DNA of 39,372 bases from a bacterium. Its GTDB lineage: Bacteria; Acidobacteriota; Thermoanaerobaculia; Multivoradales; J023. A program made the translations under genes and the position numbers. Below the pieces are notes generated by a model. That model did not search any database. It was not told the DNA's origin and was given only the letters and a program-made list of their open reading frames with translations. This document shows, one piece after another, positions 1 to 8,642 of this stretch (position 1 is its first letter; each line of letters begins with the position of its first letter). Location: contig JAAELT010000394.1 of NCBI GenBank assembly GCA_024226315.1, positions 1 through 39,372 of the forward strand, written 5' to 3'.

Positions 1-934
<934 letters not shown>

Positions 935-1011
935 CGTGAGATTCAGCCTCGTTCGGAAAGATTCGAATTGCGGTTCGGGCGGCGGTATTCTGCACGGCCG
1001 AGGGCGAGCGG

Positions 1012-1161
1012 TCAACCGGCCCGGAGCGTTTCCATGACGCGCCGCGCCGCCGCGCCACCGCTGCGCACGCAGTCGGGCAGGCCGATGCCGTGGAAGGCGC
1101 TGCCGGCGAGGATGATCCCCGGCGGCAGGGCGGCTTCGATCTCGCGCACCCGGTCGCTGGC
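1012..1161 (-). pseudogene. 3' fragment of protoporphyrinogen oxidase gene (hemY/hemG-like)
   Basis: About 49 codons on the minus strand encode a tail with PPGIILAGSAFHGIGLPDC and VRSGGAAARRVMETL, then TGA at 1012-1014. This matches the C-terminal end of FAD-dependent protoporphyrinogen oxidase, where a G-x-G-x-P-D-C-(I/V)-R-S-G segment closes the FAD site. The rest of the roughly 450-residue enzyme is absent. There is no start codon. The fragment follows directly, in the same frame, after the TGA that ends the sigma-factor fragment at 1162-1164. It is therefore a remnant and not a gene. The functional enzyme would have catalysed a late step of heme synthesis; a heme-related radical SAM gene lies about 4.8 kb away. 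Confidence 0.7.
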
Positions 1162-1352
1162 TCAAAGGGACGACGAGTCAGCACTCGCCGCCTCCCCTCG
1201 GCTGAGCTGACGGAAGAGCCAGGCCCGGGCGCGGTCCCAGTGACGCACCACGGTGGCGGGGGCGATGCCCAGGTGCTCGGCGGTCTCGTGGATGGTCAGC
1301 CCGCCGAAGAAGCGCAGCTCGACGATCGAGGCCTCGGGCTGTCCGCTTCGTC
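1162..1352 (-). pseudogene. 3' fragment of ECF sigma factor gene (region 4 only)
   Basis: Roughly 62 codons on the minus strand give PEASIVELRFFGGLTIHETA followed by EHLGIAPATVVRHWDRARAW and a short acidic/serine tail ending at TGA 1162-1164. This is sigma-70 region 4, the helix-turn-helix that contacts the -35 element, of the ECF subgroup common in Acidobacteriota and Planctomycetota (the TIGR02999-like type). Region 2 is missing. Similarity stops abruptly within a few bases of the stop codon of the ABC permease at 1353-1355, so the left part of the sigma gene was replaced by, or joined to, the permease gene. No start codon or ribosome binding site fits the fragment. Confidence 0.72.
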
Positions 1353-3008
1353 TCAGAGAGCGACCTGCGCCGCCCTCACCAGCCGCTCGCGGCGGCCGGC
1401 CAGAAACCGCGCCGCGGTGCCCAGCAGCGCGACGTAGACTCCGATCTCGGCGGTGAGAAGGGCCGTCAGCAGGATCGGCAGGACCCACAGCGATCCCGTC
1501 AGCGACGCGATTGCGGCCAGCCCCCCGATCATCGAGGCGATCGTCGCCAGCACCACCAGCGAGGCGAGGAAGCCGATCTGGGAGGGCGAGTTGGCGACCC
1601 TGGAGATGTCGCGGGACACCGGAAAGGCGGCGGAGATGAAGTTGCCCGTCAGGGTGGCAGCCAGCAGCGCCGCCGCGAAGGTCAGCCAGCCGCTCATGAT
1701 CATGGCGACCCCGGGCGACCCGGCCACCAGCACGAAAACGATCACGCACTCGGCGGCGATGATGGCGTTGTACAGCCACATGCCGAGGTTCTTGCCCAGG
1801 ATCACGTGCCGCGGGTCCACCGGGAACATGAAATACGTGCGCATGCCGCCACGCTCCCAGGCAAAGGCGTTGAACACCGAGTTGCTGGAGAAGATGGAGG
1901 CGTAGAGCATGGCGCCGAGGAACAGCACGCCGGTGGGGTCCACCCCCAGGAACGACGTCGTGATCGCCTTGTCGAACGCCAGGGAGACGACGATCATGAT
2001 CACCGGCACCATCGCCAGGCTGAACCTACCGACCGTGCTGCGCAGCAGGTAGCGGAGCTCTTTGGCGGCGACGGCGCGAACCGCGCCTGGCAACCAGGTG
2101 AGTCGATCGACGCCGGGCAGGCCGCGCCCGGCTCCGGCGCCGGACCGCGACGCGGGGGGCGCGCCTCCGTCGCGCAGACCGCGCGCGAAGACGAGGAATC
2201 CCAGGCCGACGCCGGCGGCGGTCCAGGCGGTGAGCCAGCCCAGGGAGCCGAGACCCGGCACGAGGGCATCTGAATACCCTGCATGCGCCGCCACCAGCCC
2301 GTCGGCCGCCAACGACGGTGGCAGCACGGAGGCCGCCCTGGCGGCGCCGGCGAGCACCTCGAGGATCCTGCTGATTCCGTCCTCGGTTTCCTCCTCCAGG
2401 GAGCCGATCGCCGCAGGAGTCACGGAGGCGATCATCAATGTGGCGAACGCCACGATGGCGAGGATCTCCCGCGCGCTACGGCGGGCGGTGAGGCGCTGCA
2501 CGATCAGCAGGGCGGTGTGGCACCACACCAGCAGGCAGCAGCCGAGCATGCCGAGAAACGCCCCCCAGGCGAGCGGGTCCGCGCCGTGCCCGACCACTGC
2601 GACGAGGAACGCGGCGAGCAGCGAGGGCAGCCAGAGCAGGTGCAGGCCGGCGGCGCACGAGGCGAACAGCGACAGCCGGTAGAGAGCGCCGCGGCTGAGC
2701 GGAAAGACGGCGAGCCGCCGGATCGGCATGCCGGCGCGCTCGAGCCCGAAGAACACCGGCACCACCACCGCGAAGAGGGCACTGTAGTAGCCGATCGCCA
2801 GCAGCACGATGCGTACTCGGTCCATGTCGTCGGCGAGGAGGCGGTAGTGCAGCAACGCTCCGGCCGCGGCCGTCATGCCCAGCGAGAACAGCAGGGCCAG
2901 GATCGACATCGCGACGCCGGCCGCCGCGTCGGCCACGCCGGTGCCGCTGCGCAGCCCGTGCCGCCACATCCGTGCCTTCAGCCAGATCAGGGTGAGCAGC
3001 CGGCCCAT
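1353..3008 (-). CDS. ABC-2 type exporter permease, 551 aa
   Basis: A large polytopic membrane protein with about 12 hydrophobic segments, such as AMSILALLFSLGMTAAAGAL, VVVPVFFGLERAGM, LGFLVFARGL and SLAMVPVIMIVVSLAF. A more polar loop occurs around residues 295-315. It starts at ATG 3008, four bases after the stop of the ATPase gene, so the two form an operon and most likely one transporter. The architecture (two permease halves fused, no ATPase domain, no clear Sec signal) fits ABC-2 type exporters of unknown cargo that are frequent in Acidobacteriota. The stop at 1353 abuts the sigma-factor fragment, but the last residues (RLVRAAQVAL) give no sign of truncation. The substrate cannot be told from sequence. 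Confidence 0.82.
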   Translation of the reverse strand: MGRLLTLIWLKARMWRHGLRSGTGVADAAAGVAMSILALLFSLGMTAAAGALLHYRLLADDMDRVRIVLLAIGYYSALFAVVVPVFFGLERAGMPIRRLAVFPLSRGALYRLSLFASCAAGLHLLWLPSLLAAFLVAVVGHGADPLAWGAFLGMLGCCLLVWCHTALLIVQRLTARRSAREILAIVAFATLMIASVTPAAIGSLEEETEDGISRILEVLAGAARAASVLPPSLAADGLVAAHAGYSDALVPGLGSLGWLTAWTAAGVGLGFLVFARGLRDGGAPPASRSGAGAGRGLPGVDRLTWLPGAVRAVAAKELRYLLRSTVGRFSLAMVPVIMIVVSLAFDKAITTSFLGVDPTGVLFLGAMLYASIFSSNSVFNAFAWERGGMRTYFMFPVDPRHVILGKNLGMWLYNAIIAAECVIVFVLVAGSPGVAMIMSGWLTFAAALLAATLTGNFISAAFPVSRDISRVANSPSQIGFLASLVVLATIASMIGGLAAIASLTGSLWVLPILLTALLTAEIGVYVALLGTAARFLAGRRERLVRAAQVAL

Positions 3009-3012
3009 GCGC

Positions 3013-3792
3013 TCAATCCAACCAGGAAAGGCCGCGCTCGGCCGTGCCCTCGCCGCCGACCAGGGACAGGAAGAGCGCCTCCAGACTCCGCGGCTCTCCG
3101 TCCGTCGCCGGCCCTTCCACCCCGGCGCGAAGCTCCTCGAGCGGTCCCTGGGCCACCAGCCGTCCCTGGTGGATGATCGCCACGTGGGAGCAGAGCTTCT
3201 CCACGATCTCGAGGATGTGCGAGGTGAGAAAGATCGTCACCCCCGAGGCGATCATCTGCTGCAAGATCGACCGGATCAGCCGCGAGGCCACCGCGTCGAT
3301 GCCCTCGAACGGCTCGTCGAGGAACAGCACCCGCGGCTCGTGGATCACCGCCGCCGAGATCGAGAGCTTCTTGCGCATGCCGTGGCTGTAGTCGACGATC
3401 AGCTTGCGGCCGTCGTCGGCTAGGCCCATCAGCTCCATCAGCTCGGCGGAGCGGGCGTCGATCGTCGGCCGCGGCATGCTGTACATGCGGCCCACGAAGC
3501 GCAGGTACTCGGGCCCGGTGAGCCGCTCGAAGAGCGCCGACTGCTCGGGCACCACGCCGATCCGCCGCTTCGCCTCCACCGCCTCGCCCACCACGTCGCG
3601 GCCGAGGATCCGCGCCGTCCCCGCGCTCGGGGCGAGCAGGCCGGTGAGCATGTTGATGGTGGTCGACTTGCCGGCGCCGTTCGGTCCCAGGAAGCCGAAA
3701 AACGTCCCCGCCTCCACCGTCAGGTCGAGACCGTCCACCGCAGCCACGTCGCCGAAGCGCTTGCTCAAGTCATGTGTCTCGATCGCGTGCAC
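3013..3792 (-). CDS. ABC transporter ATP-binding protein, 259 aa
   Basis: A typical exporter-type nucleotide-binding subunit of the CcmA/DrrA kind. Walker A is GPNGAGKST (about residues 37-45), the signature motif is the variant YSHGMRKK (about 135-142), Walker B is VLFLDEP (about 155-161), and the switch histidine is in LTSHILE. It would bind and hydrolyse ATP in the cytoplasm to drive the adjacent permease. The start is GTG at 3792. Its first base is also the last base of an in-frame TAG that ends the repeat-encoded reading frame lying between this gene and the histidine kinase. No stronger start lies nearby. The YSHGM signature in place of LSGGQ is common in this exporter class. Confidence 0.9.
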   Translation of the reverse strand: MHAIETHDLSKRFGDVAAVDGLDLTVEAGTFFGFLGPNGAGKSTTINMLTGLLAPSAGTARILGRDVVGEAVEAKRRIGVVPEQSALFERLTGPEYLRFVGRMYSMPRPTIDARSAELMELMGLADDGRKLIVDYSHGMRKKLSISAAVIHEPRVLFLDEPFEGIDAVASRLIRSILQQMIASGVTIFLTSHILEIVEKLCSHVAIIHQGRLVAQGPLEELRAGVEGPATDGEPRSLEALFLSLVGGEGTAERGLSWLD

Positions 3793-3834
3793 TATCGTGC
3801 CTGCCTCCCGTGATCGGCTTCGTTATCCCACAGA

Positions 3835-4019
3835 TCTCCGGCGGGAGACGTGTTAGACGTCCCTGCATCCAACAGTTCTCCAGCGGGAGACATGTTAGAT
3901 GACTCTGCATCCAACAGTTCTCCAGTGGGAGAGATGTTAGATGTCTCTGCATCCAACAGTTCTCCAGCGGGAGAGGCGTTAGATGTCTCTGCATCCAACA
4001 GCTCTCCGGGCGGTAGAGG
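3835..4019. repeat. 42-bp tandem repeat, four copies plus a partial fifth, hairpin-forming
   Basis: Four exact-length 42-bp units begin at 3835, 3877, 3919 and 3961, and a partial unit begins at 4003. Each unit holds two inverted repeats. The first is TCTCC-N4-GGAGA. The second pairs TGTTAGATG with CATCCAACA across six bases; transcribed leftward it is UGUUGGAUG/CAUCUAACA, fully paired with one G-U. Differences between units fall mainly in loops or keep pairing by wobble (unit 1 GACG for GATG, unit 4 CGTT for TGTT). Because 42 is a multiple of three, several frames stay open. The leftward frame encodes a 14-residue repeat (ELLDAETSNISPTG-like) in frame with the kinase stop at 4041 and ends at TAG 3792-3794, touching the ATPase start. 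The array lies between two leftward genes, so it would be transcribed leader or spacer RNA. Confidence 0.9.
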
Positions 4020-4040
4020 TGTGCGGCGCGACGTTCTGTT

Positions 4041-5873
4041 TCACTCTGCCGGCTCCTGGGCACCGCTCGCGGGAAGGGTGAAACAGAAGGTGGCGCCGCG
4101 GCCCTCGCCCTCGGACTCGACCCAGATGCTGCCGCCGTGGACCTCGACGATCCGTTTCGCCAGAGCCAGCCCGACGCCGGTGCCGTCGATCTCCAGATCG
4201 AGGCGTTCGAAGAGCAGGAAGATCTGCTCCTGATAGCGCGGGTCGATGCCGGCGCCGTTGTCGCGCACGTAGATCACGGGCTCGGCGTCGGGCCTGACGC
4301 CGATCTCGATGCGCGGCGCCGGCTCGTCGCCCATGAACTTGACGGCGTTCTCGATCAGGTTCTGGAAGACTTCCAGCATCCGCGGCCGGTCGCACGAGAC
4401 GGTCGGCAGCTCGGGGGACACCTCCACTTCGGCCCCGCGCTCGGCGATCGCTCCGGCAACGAGCTCGACGGCTTCCCCGGCCAGCTCCCCCAGGGAGGCC
4501 TCGCGTGGCGGATTGATCACTCTACCGATCCGCGACAGCTCCAGCAGGTCGTCGAGCAGCCGCGACATCTTGCCGGCCGCGTTGCGGATCCGCTCCACGT
4601 TGGCCCGCGCCCGGTCGTGGTCGCCGGCCGTCCAGTCCTTCTCCAGCAGGCCGAGGAATCCGTGGATGGTCACCAGGGGGCTCTTGAGATCGTGAGAGAC
4701 GGTGTAGACGAAGCGCTCCATCTCGGCGTTCTTGACCTGCAGCTCGGCGTTTTTCGCTTCGAGGCTCGCCACCGCCTCCTCGAGGCTCTGGGTTCGTTCC
4801 TGAACCAGCTCTTCGAGGTGCTGGCGATGGCGGACGAGCTCGAGCTCGGTTCGTTTGCGCTCGGTGACGTCCCGGTTGATGCTCAGCACGGCCTTCTTGC
4901 CCTCGTAGTCGAGCAGCGAGGCATTGACCTCCAGGATCATCTCGGAGCCGTCCTTGCGGCGATGGGTCGTCTCGAATCTCTGTAGGGTTCCAGAACGTGT
5001 CGTCTGCTGGACTTCTCTCGTGCCCAGCTCCAGGTCCTTGGAGAGATCGCTCAGCGGCATACCGATGAGCTCCTCGCGGCTGAAGCCGTAGAACCTGCTC
5101 GCCCGCTCATTGCAGTTGACGAGCGTCATGCTGCCGGGATCGAGCACCAGGATGGCGTCGTGGGCGTTCTCGAAGATCCGCTTGTAGTTGCTTTCGAGCC
5201 GGTCCTGGAGCCGGTGGGCATCCTCCAACTCGCGAGCCCGCAGCTCCAGCAGCCGGGTGTTGCCGAGAGCCTGCCAGTACCGCAGGTACAAGCGGCGGCC
5301 GGCGACCCAGAGGTAGAGGATGTACAGCACGGTGATCGACGTGATGGTCGCCACCGCGGTGCCGCCCACGATGACGTAGGTCGCGAGCACCGGCACCAGG
5401 ATGACGATCGGGTAGATCCTCATCAGGCGTAGGCTTGGGGTGTAGTTGACCAGTGCCTGGTCACAGAGCGCCGTGGAGACGATCACGCCGAAGAACGTCA
5501 GGCCGGTCAGGCCGTGGACCCGCAGGGACCAGCAGGCGATCGCGGCCCACAGCGCGATGGTGCTGAAGACGGCGGCACCGTGGACGGCTTCCCAGCGGCC
5601 GGCATCGCGATCGTGGAGCTTCTCGAAGCCGAGGAGCAGATGGCTCCGCAGCCCGGCGACCAGGAACATGGCCGCGATCAGCGAGTAGAACCAGACCGGG
5701 CTTCTCTGGTGCAGATCAGCCGCATGACCGAAGACCACGCTGGCCAGCGGGAAGAGGACGACCCCGGGAACCGCCAGCCGGGCCATAGAACGGTTCGCTT
5801 GTCGACGCAGCTCGGGATCGCGCTCGGCGCCCGACGCACTCTCCCCACCGGCCCAGGTCAGCCTCGCGATCAT
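4041..5873 (-). CDS. Membrane-bound PAS sensor histidine kinase, 610 aa
   Basis: The N-terminal third (about residues 30-205) has six hydrophobic segments and forms an integral membrane sensor of unknown ligand. A PAS domain follows (about 230-345; ENAHDAILVLDPGSMTLVNC and the NRDVTERKR end motif), then a coiled coil rich in E, L and Q (about 345-385). The HisKA dimerisation domain carries VSHDLKSPL with the phospho-acceptor histidine near 394. The HATPase domain shows the N-box LIENAVKF, G1 DNGAGID and G2 GTGVGLALAKR. The HisKA/ATPase part resembles phytochrome-type kinases. No receiver domain is attached and no response regulator gene lies beside it, so its partner is unknown. The ATG at 5873 is the chosen start. 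The gene is read toward the ABC exporter, with the 42-bp repeat between them. Confidence 0.9.
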   Translation of the reverse strand: MIARLTWAGGESASGAERDPELRRQANRSMARLAVPGVVLFPLASVVFGHAADLHQRSPVWFYSLIAAMFLVAGLRSHLLLGFEKLHDRDAGRWEAVHGAAVFSTIALWAAIACWSLRVHGLTGLTFFGVIVSTALCDQALVNYTPSLRLMRIYPIVILVPVLATYVIVGGTAVATITSITVLYILYLWVAGRRLYLRYWQALGNTRLLELRARELEDAHRLQDRLESNYKRIFENAHDAILVLDPGSMTLVNCNERASRFYGFSREELIGMPLSDLSKDLELGTREVQQTTRSGTLQRFETTHRRKDGSEMILEVNASLLDYEGKKAVLSINRDVTERKRTELELVRHRQHLEELVQERTQSLEEAVASLEAKNAELQVKNAEMERFVYTVSHDLKSPLVTIHGFLGLLEKDWTAGDHDRARANVERIRNAAGKMSRLLDDLLELSRIGRVINPPREASLGELAGEAVELVAGAIAERGAEVEVSPELPTVSCDRPRMLEVFQNLIENAVKFMGDEPAPRIEIGVRPDAEPVIYVRDNGAGIDPRYQEQIFLLFERLDLEIDGTGVGLALAKRIVEVHGGSIWVESEGEGRGATFCFTLPASGAQEPAE

Positions 5874-5941
5874 CGCGGGAGGATATCAACCGGGCCGGTG
5901 GAGCCGGGCTCCCCGGCGGGTGAGCCTCTTGTCGGCAGAAC

Positions 5942-7213
5942 CTATTCGAGTCCCGGACGCTCCGCCTTGACGAAGCCCGGCATGCCTTCGAACGCCGGCG
6001 CGCGTCCCGAGCCCTGGAGGCCCTCCTCGTAGAGCTCGATCGTGATCTCGCGCGCGCCGCGGCCGCGGGCGAAGCCTTCGAGCCCCTTCTCGACCTTGTT
6101 GCGGATAAAGGCGATCGGGATGCGCTCGAGCCGGGTACGAGCCTCGGGCGTCCACAGGATCGACTGCTGCTCGAGCGGCACGCCGGTGGGCACGTGGGGG
6201 CAGGCCGGGTCCTCGGCCAGGTAGTCGTCGAGACCGGCGTAGGCGCGGCAGCGGCAACCGCCGCACAGCTCCTTGTACTCGCAGGCGCCGCAGCGGCCGG
6301 TGAGGCGGTCCGGATCGCGCAGGGCGAGCAGCACGTCGGAGGTGTTCCAGATGTCTGTGAAGCTCTGCTCACGCACGTTGCCGGCGGTGACCGTCATGTA
6401 GGGGCAGGGGGTGACGTCGCCGTCGGGCGTGATGCGGCAGTACTCGGTGCCGGCCATGCAGCCGCCGCTCTCGAGCCCCTGGCGACCCAGGTCGTAGGCG
6501 ATGCGCTTGAACTGCGGCGCGCACTTCGAGCGCACCAGCATCGGGCGGTACTCGTCCTGGACGTCCACCAGCTCGCTGAGCAGGGTTTCGGTGTCCCCGG
6601 CGGAGAGGTCGTTCATGCGCTGGCCGCGTCCGGTCTGCACCAGGAAGTAGAGGTTGAACGACCACGCTCCCTTGTCGCGGGCGAAGTCGATCAGGCGCGG
6701 GATCTCGTCGCGATTGAAGTCCATCACCGTGGTCTGGACCAGCACCTCGAGGCCGTGCGCCTTGGCCACCTCGAGCGCGCGCACCGAGTACTCCCAGGAG
6801 TTCGGGCCGCCGCGGAAGCTGTTGTGCTTCTCTGGGTCGATCGAGTCGATCGAGACGCCGACGCCCTTGACCCCGCACTCGACCATCTTGTCCGCTACCC
6901 GGTCGTCGAGCAGCACGCCGTTGGTGCCCATCACCACCCACAGCCCGCGGTCGTCGGCGGCAGAGGCCAGGTCGTAGATGTCCTTGCGCAGCAGCGGCTC
7001 GCCGCCGGTGAGGATGATCATCTCGGTGCCCAGCTCCTGCATCTCCGCCATCAGGCTCAGGCATTCCTCGGTGGTGAGCTCGCCCTCGGCCTTCTTGCCG
7101 GCCGAGAGGTAGCAGTGCGGACACTTCAGGTTGCACAGCCGGGTGAGGTTCCACGAGACGAGGGACGGCGTGAAGACGCTGCCGTTGCCGCCGTTGACGA
7201 TGGCCGTGCTCAT
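5942..7213 (-). CDS. Radical SAM/SPASM protein with C-terminal PCP_red domain (NirJ/AhbD-like), 423 aa
   Basis: The N-terminal radical SAM motif is CNLKCPHC (cysteines 27, 31, 34), which binds the 4Fe-4S cluster that cleaves SAM. TGGEPLL (the GGE motif) and a core SAM barrel follow. A SPASM-type region with extra cysteines (CMAGTEYCRITPDG, PCPYM, CGACEYKELCGGCRCRAYAG) would hold auxiliary clusters. The tail (about residues 350-395; WTPEARTRLERIPIAFIRNK) matches the PCP_red domain, also found in light-independent protochlorophyllide reductase subunits. This layout is close to heme d1 and siroheme-derived heme enzymes (NirJ, AhbD), which act on tetrapyrrole side chains. Tetrapyrrole chemistry is inferred, not shown; peptide-modifying SPASM enzymes are an alternative. 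A protoporphyrinogen oxidase fragment at 1012 supports a heme context only weakly. Confidence 0.82.
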   Translation of the reverse strand: MSTAIVNGGNGSVFTPSLVSWNLTRLCNLKCPHCYLSAGKKAEGELTTEECLSLMAEMQELGTEMIILTGGEPLLRKDIYDLASAADDRGLWVVMGTNGVLLDDRVADKMVECGVKGVGVSIDSIDPEKHNSFRGGPNSWEYSVRALEVAKAHGLEVLVQTTVMDFNRDEIPRLIDFARDKGAWSFNLYFLVQTGRGQRMNDLSAGDTETLLSELVDVQDEYRPMLVRSKCAPQFKRIAYDLGRQGLESGGCMAGTEYCRITPDGDVTPCPYMTVTAGNVREQSFTDIWNTSDVLLALRDPDRLTGRCGACEYKELCGGCRCRAYAGLDDYLAEDPACPHVPTGVPLEQQSILWTPEARTRLERIPIAFIRNKVEKGLEGFARGRGAREITIELYEEGLQGSGRAPAFEGMPGFVKAERPGLE

Positions 7214-7228
7214 GGCGCGAAGGCTATC

Positions 7229-7675
7229 TCAGTCTTCAGCATCGCGACGGAAGCGCCGGAGAAACGGTAGCCACGAGGCCCGGAACAGCACCACGACGAT
7301 CACCGCCATCAACACCGCGTTGACCAGCATCCTGGGGGTGGGCTCCACCGACTGGAAGGCGACGGCCACCGGTCGCCAGCTGATACCGGGCTGCCAGCCG
7401 ATGCCATTGGCGGCGAAGATGAAGACCCGACCGAGGGCCGAGAGTGTCAGCAGCATGGTGATCTTCTGGCGCAGCCACGAGCCCAGGACGCGGTCGCCGT
7501 AGGCGATGACGAGAGCGAAGAGGCCGAAAAACGGCAGCCCGACGAGCAGGTGGACGACGTCTCCGCGCCGTTCCGGAGACGCCAGGCCGGGACTCAGCAC
7601 GGTGATCGCCATGATCACGACGCCGAGCACGAAGTAGATCGCGCCGGCTCGGCGGTAGCGGGAGGATTCGTCCAT
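7229..7675 (-). CDS. Small four-helix membrane protein, 148 aa, unknown
   Basis: I do not recognise this family. The protein has four hydrophobic stretches (about residues 10-30, 42-60, 70-90 and 112-132; for example AIYFVLGVVIMAITVLSPGL and NAVLMAVIVVVLF) and a basic C-terminal tail (RRFRRDAED). The first loop contains PERRGDVVHLLVGLPFFG. It starts at ATG 7675 and ends 15 bases before the radical SAM gene, which it may share a transcript with. The TauE/SafE gene lies 18 bases upstream, so all three probably form one leftward operon. No catalytic motif is visible. Confidence 0.7.
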   Translation of the reverse strand: MDESSRYRRAGAIYFVLGVVIMAITVLSPGLASPERRGDVVHLLVGLPFFGLFALVIAYGDRVLGSWLRQKITMLLTLSALGRVFIFAANGIGWQPGISWRPVAVAFQSVEPTPRMLVNAVLMAVIVVVLFRASWLPFLRRFRRDAED

Positions 7676-7693
7676 GGACGGAGGTTATCCGAG

Positions 7694-8443
7694 CTACACG
7701 GACCACCACAGCTTGACGGCGAAGACCAGAATCGTCGCGGTCACGATGTACCGGATCCACCGGTGGCCGGCGAGCACGGTGAGCCTGGCGCCCAGCAGGC
7801 CGCCGAGCAGGTTGCCGCCGGCCAGGCACAGGCCGAGCGGCCAGTCGACGCGGCCCTGCCAGATGAAGATGCCGAGCGATACGGAGGTGAAGCACAGCAC
7901 GGCCAGCACCTTGACCGCGTTGCCGCGCACCAGGTCGAGGCCGGCGGCGGTGGTCGCCGCCAGCAGCAGGAAGCCGACGCCCGCCTGGATGAAGCCGCCG
8001 TAGATTCCGACCAGGAAGAAGCCGGCGCCGAGTGCCAGGTACCGCGAACGCGGCGGGGACTTCTCGCCGGATCCGATCTTCGGCGACCACAGGGTCCACA
8101 GGGTGACGCCCACCATCAGCAGCGCCAGCGTCCTCTGAAACGCCTTGTCGCTGATCGAGAGCGCCAGCCAGGTGCCGGGGATCGCTCCCAGCGTAGCGGG
8201 GATCGCCGCCCACAGCAGCGACCTGGTGTCGAGCACGCCGAAGCGCTTGAAGCTCCACACCGCTCCGACGTTCTGTACGAAGATGGCGACCCGGTTGGTG
8301 GCGTTGGCGATGCCCGGCGGCAGGCCGAGGAAGATCAGGATCGGCAGGGTCAGGAAGGAGCCGCCGCCGGCGATGACGTTGAGCGTGCCGGCGACGATGC
8401 CGGCGACGAACAGGGCCGCGTAGCCGATCCACGAAGAATCCAT
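7694..8443 (-). CDS. TauE/SafE family membrane permease, 249 aa
   Basis: The protein has about eight hydrophobic segments. It shows the two-fold repeat typical of TauE/SafE (formerly DUF81) permeases: GTLNVIAGGGSFLTLPILIF near the N-terminus and GGFIQAGVGFLLLAA in the second half. Family members export or import small sulfur-containing or carboxylate anions (sulfite, sulfoacetate, taurine-related compounds) across the inner membrane; the substrate here is unknown. An upstream in-frame extension to 8569 is possible, but the ATG at 8443 gives the normal family N-terminus, starting just before the first helix. It is the first gene of the leftward group that includes the small membrane protein and the radical SAM gene, and it is divergent from the ParA gene. 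Confidence 0.87.
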   Translation of the reverse strand: MDSSWIGYAALFVAGIVAGTLNVIAGGGSFLTLPILIFLGLPPGIANATNRVAIFVQNVGAVWSFKRFGVLDTRSLLWAAIPATLGAIPGTWLALSISDKAFQRTLALLMVGVTLWTLWSPKIGSGEKSPPRSRYLALGAGFFLVGIYGGFIQAGVGFLLLAATTAAGLDLVRGNAVKVLAVLCFTSVSLGIFIWQGRVDWPLGLCLAGGNLLGGLLGARLTVLAGHRWIRYIVTATILVFAVKLWWSV

Positions 8444-8482
8444 GACCCACGAAGCATACCCGCCCCTGGTTGGCGCGGTCGT

Positions 8483-8573
8483 CCTGATGGCCTGCGGGCG
8501 GTGCTCAGGCTTGCACCTGCCCGCATCGCCTGCTCGCCTTCGATCGCGTTGCGCGCCGTCCTCGGCCATCAGG
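8483..8573. other. Nested inverted repeats in divergent intergenic region
   Basis: A perfect 10-bp inverted repeat, CCTGATGGCC at 8483-8492 and GGCCATCAGG at 8564-8573, encloses a strong hairpin at 8493-8525. The inner stem pairs TGCGGGC with GCCCGCA and GTGC with GCAC around an 8-nt loop. The whole block lies in the 199-bp gap between the TauE/SafE gene and the ParA gene, upstream of both. It could be a mobile palindromic repeat or an RNA/DNA regulatory structure; sequence alone cannot tell which. Confidence 0.7.
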
Positions 8574-8628
8574 CAGCCCGCTCGAGGGTTCGCCGGAATT
8601 CCCCGGGTCGCTGCCGGGCTCGATGCGC

Positions 8629-8634
8629 TAGAAT
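8629..8634 (+). promoter_or_regulatory. Candidate -10 element of the ParA gene
   Basis: TAGAAT lies eight bases before the ATG at 8643. A start site about seven bases downstream of it would fall almost at the start codon, giving a leaderless or near-leaderless transcript. No clear Shine-Dalgarno sequence is present between them. The -35 region is poor. This is inference from spacing. Confidence 0.4.
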
Positions 8635-8642
8635 TCCGTGAG

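Noticed and set aside
3835..4019. Possible CRISPR array
   Set aside because: The units are contiguous with no unique spacers between them, and there are no cas genes in the window.
3850..4233. Rightward frame encoding MLDVSASNSSPAGE-type repeats
   Set aside because: It runs only through the 42-bp repeat and into the antisense of the kinase gene. It stays open because the unit is a multiple of three, and both flanking genes are leftward.
8444..8569. 42-residue N-terminal extension of the TauE/SafE protein
   Set aside because: The family normally starts just before the first helix, and the extension would translate the palindromic intergenic region.
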